Of a DNA stretch of 41,324 bases, positions 39,900 through 41,324 are shown piece by piece. The translations under genes and the position numbers were made by a program. The DNA comes from a virus. Each line of letters starts with the position of its first letter. The first letter of the stretch is position 1. The stretch spans positions 1 through 41,324 of the IMG/VR virus record IMGVR_UViG_3300044955_000119, one strand, 5' to 3'. The notes under the pieces were generated by a model, which saw nothing but the letters and a program-made list of their open reading frames with translations, had not been told where the DNA came from and ran no database searches.

Positions 39900-41324
39900 A
39901 TGGCTACTTTAGCAGAGATTAATGAAACTCTATTAGAACAGAATCTTTCTTTGAAAGAAATGGTTATAGAGCAAGAATCTACCAATGACGCAATCCAGTC
40001 ATTGGTATCAAAAATCTCTGCTCAAATGGAATTTGATGAAAGAGCTCGATTAAAAGATATCGAGAAAAAAAGAGAAGTTGTAGCGAAAGAAAAGAAAACA
40101 GATATTTCTGCTCCAAAAGGATTCGGCGAAGGGTTCAGACAGGGGCTTGGTGGTATACCGGGCGCAGGATTCTTCTCAGATCTTTTCTCGAAGGCGGGAC
40201 TAGGCGCTGGCCTTGTTCTTGGTGCTACAGGTCTAGCCGCTGCAAAAGCTTTAAAGACTGCAGTACTGGGCGGATTATTCGCTTATCTTGCACCCGAGCT
40301 AAGTGAAAAAGGCGGTGAAAAGATTATCGGTCTTATGAAATCAGTTGGTATTCCTATGGAATGGTACGATAACCTTCCACAGGAAATGAAAGATACGATT
40401 GAAACGGGGATTGGGGGTATAGCAGGGGCTATCGTTGCACAGATTGTACTTGCATTCACTGCTAAAAAAGGTCTTGGATTACTAGTAGGTCTTGGTGCTC
40501 TAATCACTAAAAAAGTGTTTAATGCAATTGCAGATGCCGGCAAAGCTGCTGGCACCCCGCCGAGCGCTGGGACTGCTGCGGGTGCTACAAGAGGCGCGGC
40601 GACTCGTAGATTAATGAGTCAAGCAGATGAAGCATTTCAACCTTTACCCCCGAAGGTTACTAGTCCTCTACGACAAGCAACTAAAAAGTTCGGTGCATCT
40701 GAGCTTATGAGGCGGGCTGAAGAAGGAATACAATCTGGTAAATTTAAGAACTTAGATGAAGCTGTAGAAGCACTAGCTAAATCTGGAAAAGCCGCTAAAT
40801 ATGGTAGACTGATACAGTTTATGGCCGGACTTGCTAAATTAGCGCCCGCTGCTGCAATTGCTGCAGACTTTATCGAACCAGCTTGGGCAATCTATACTGA
40901 CCAACCGGCTGACGTAGTGAAAAAAGAACTTGTGGGGGCTTTTGGTAGTTTAAGTGGGGGTACACTTGGGGCCATAGCTGGTGCCGGCGTAGTATCGATG
41001 GCTGCAGGTCCAGCTGCAGCAACTGGCATACCGGGATTACTTGGCGGAATGGTTGGTGGTGTAGCAGGTGCATTAAGCGGTGAGTATACAGCAGAAGCAA
41101 TTGCCAAGTTTTTGATGGGTGTCGGAGATGATCTAGAGCCTGTGAATAAACAGAAGACTAGTGCACTACAAAGAGAAGACGTAAGGGATACGAGATTCGA
41201 GACTGGATCATTACCTGCTTATGGTATGGGTTCGTTTGCAGATCTTGGCGTCGGTGAGATGAATCCATTCGGTACTGGTAACGTATTCACAAACAATCCT
41301 GAATATAAAATACCAGAACCACCG
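39900..41324 (+). CDS. Probable tail tape-measure/hub protein (partial at the right edge)
   Basis: The first 474 codons are visible; the gene continues beyond the window. Residues 1-60 form a charged helix/coiled coil ('LLEQNLSLKEMVIEQESTND', 'FDERARLKDIEKKREVVAKE'). Several glycine/alanine-rich hydrophobic segments follow, e.g. 'LGAGLVLGATGLAAAKALKT', 'GGIAGAIVAQIVLAFTAKKG' and 'GGTLGAIAGAGVVSMAAGPA'. Coiled coil plus membrane-active-looking segments is typical of tape-measure proteins, and the position directly after a chaperone pair (gp26/gp51) is where such genes lie. T4 gp29 is the expected counterpart, but I see no direct motif match. AGGA lies 8 nt before the ATG and the gp51 stop is 1 nt away. 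Confidence 0.55.
   Translation, partial: MATLAEINETLLEQNLSLKEMVIEQESTNDAIQSLVSKISAQMEFDERARLKDIEKKREVVAKEKKTDISAPKGFGEGFRQGLGGIPGAGFFSDLFSKAGLGAGLVLGATGLAAAKALKTAVLGGLFAYLAPELSEKGGEKIIGLMKSVGIPMEWYDNLPQEMKDTIETGIGGIAGAIVAQIVLAFTAKKGLGLLVGLGALITKKVFNAIADAGKAAGTPPSAGTAAGATRGAATRRLMSQADEAFQPLPPKVTSPLRQATKKFGASELMRRAEEGIQSGKFKNLDEAVEALAKSGKAAKYGRLIQFMAGLAKLAPAAAIAADFIEPAWAIYTDQPADVVKKELVGAFGSLSGGTLGAIAGAGVVSMAAGPAAATGIPGLLGGMVGGVAGALSGEYTAEAIAKFLMGVGDDLEPVNKQKTSALQREDVRDTRFETGSLPAYGMGSFADLGVGEMNPFGTGNVFTNNPEYKIPEPP

Overview
The window is part of the genome of a contractile-tailed, T4-like phage. It holds a nearly unbroken run of virion-assembly genes in the order seen in T4 and its marine relatives. 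Families I can place against T4 are gp16, gp15, gp14, gp13, gp8, gp7, gp6, gp25, gp5, gp27, gp53 and gp48 on the minus strand, and gp4, a gp2-like protein, a gp54/gp19-like protein, gp26 and gp51 on the plus strand. The DNA is AT-rich and several genes follow T4-type late promoters (TATAAATA). The DUF4815-type giant protein, the fibre modules beginning with 'LRSVKGSPLT' or 'TGDTLRSAGQKINENF', and the embedded sugar-transferase genes resemble marine T4-like phages (cyanophage or pelagiphage type). The host cannot be fixed from this sequence. No tRNA, CRISPR array, insertion sequence or integrase was seen.

Layout. (1) 1-2825, minus: small terminase (cut by the left edge), tail completion gp15, and neck proteins gp14 and gp13. 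(2) 2838-10580, minus: appendage block with a 65-residue mini-fibre, a 152-residue structural protein, a 2219-residue repeat protein and a 110-residue partner. (3) 10701-14577, minus: a modification cassette with a radical SAM enzyme split from its SPASM domain, three GT-A-like glycosyltransferases and a methyltransferase. (4) 14579-17177, minus: small structural and fibre proteins. (5) 17177-28186, minus: baseplate wedge and appendage genes (DUF4815 protein, gp8, a fibre-like protein, gp7-like, gp6, gp25). (6) 28223-37247, minus: central hub and spike, with the T4 gp5 modules spread over separate genes plus an extra M15-peptidase hub protein, then gp27, gp53 and gp48. (7) 37298-41324, plus: head completion gp4, DNA-end-protector-like protein, tube-initiator-like protein, and gp26 with gp51 apparently joined by a -1 frameshift, then a probable tape-measure protein that runs off the right edge.

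How it works together. The hub, wedge and tube-cap genes build the baseplate. gp26/gp51 and the tape measure set up hub and tube assembly. gp13, gp14 and gp15 close head and tail, and gp16 serves DNA packaging. Peptidoglycan-cutting modules sit in two adjacent hub genes. The modification cassette lies between structural genes with tight overlaps and no clear promoter of its own, so it is probably expressed late with them and may decorate virion proteins or envelope sugars.

Genes are packed with many 1-nt (TAATG) or 4-nt (ATGA) stop/start overlaps. No stretch longer than about 300 bases lacks a gene; the longest gap is 10581-10700. Two features stand out: the giant protein built of roughly 18-20-residue repeats, with recent tandem DNA duplications, and the T-rich slippery site at the gp26/gp51 junction.
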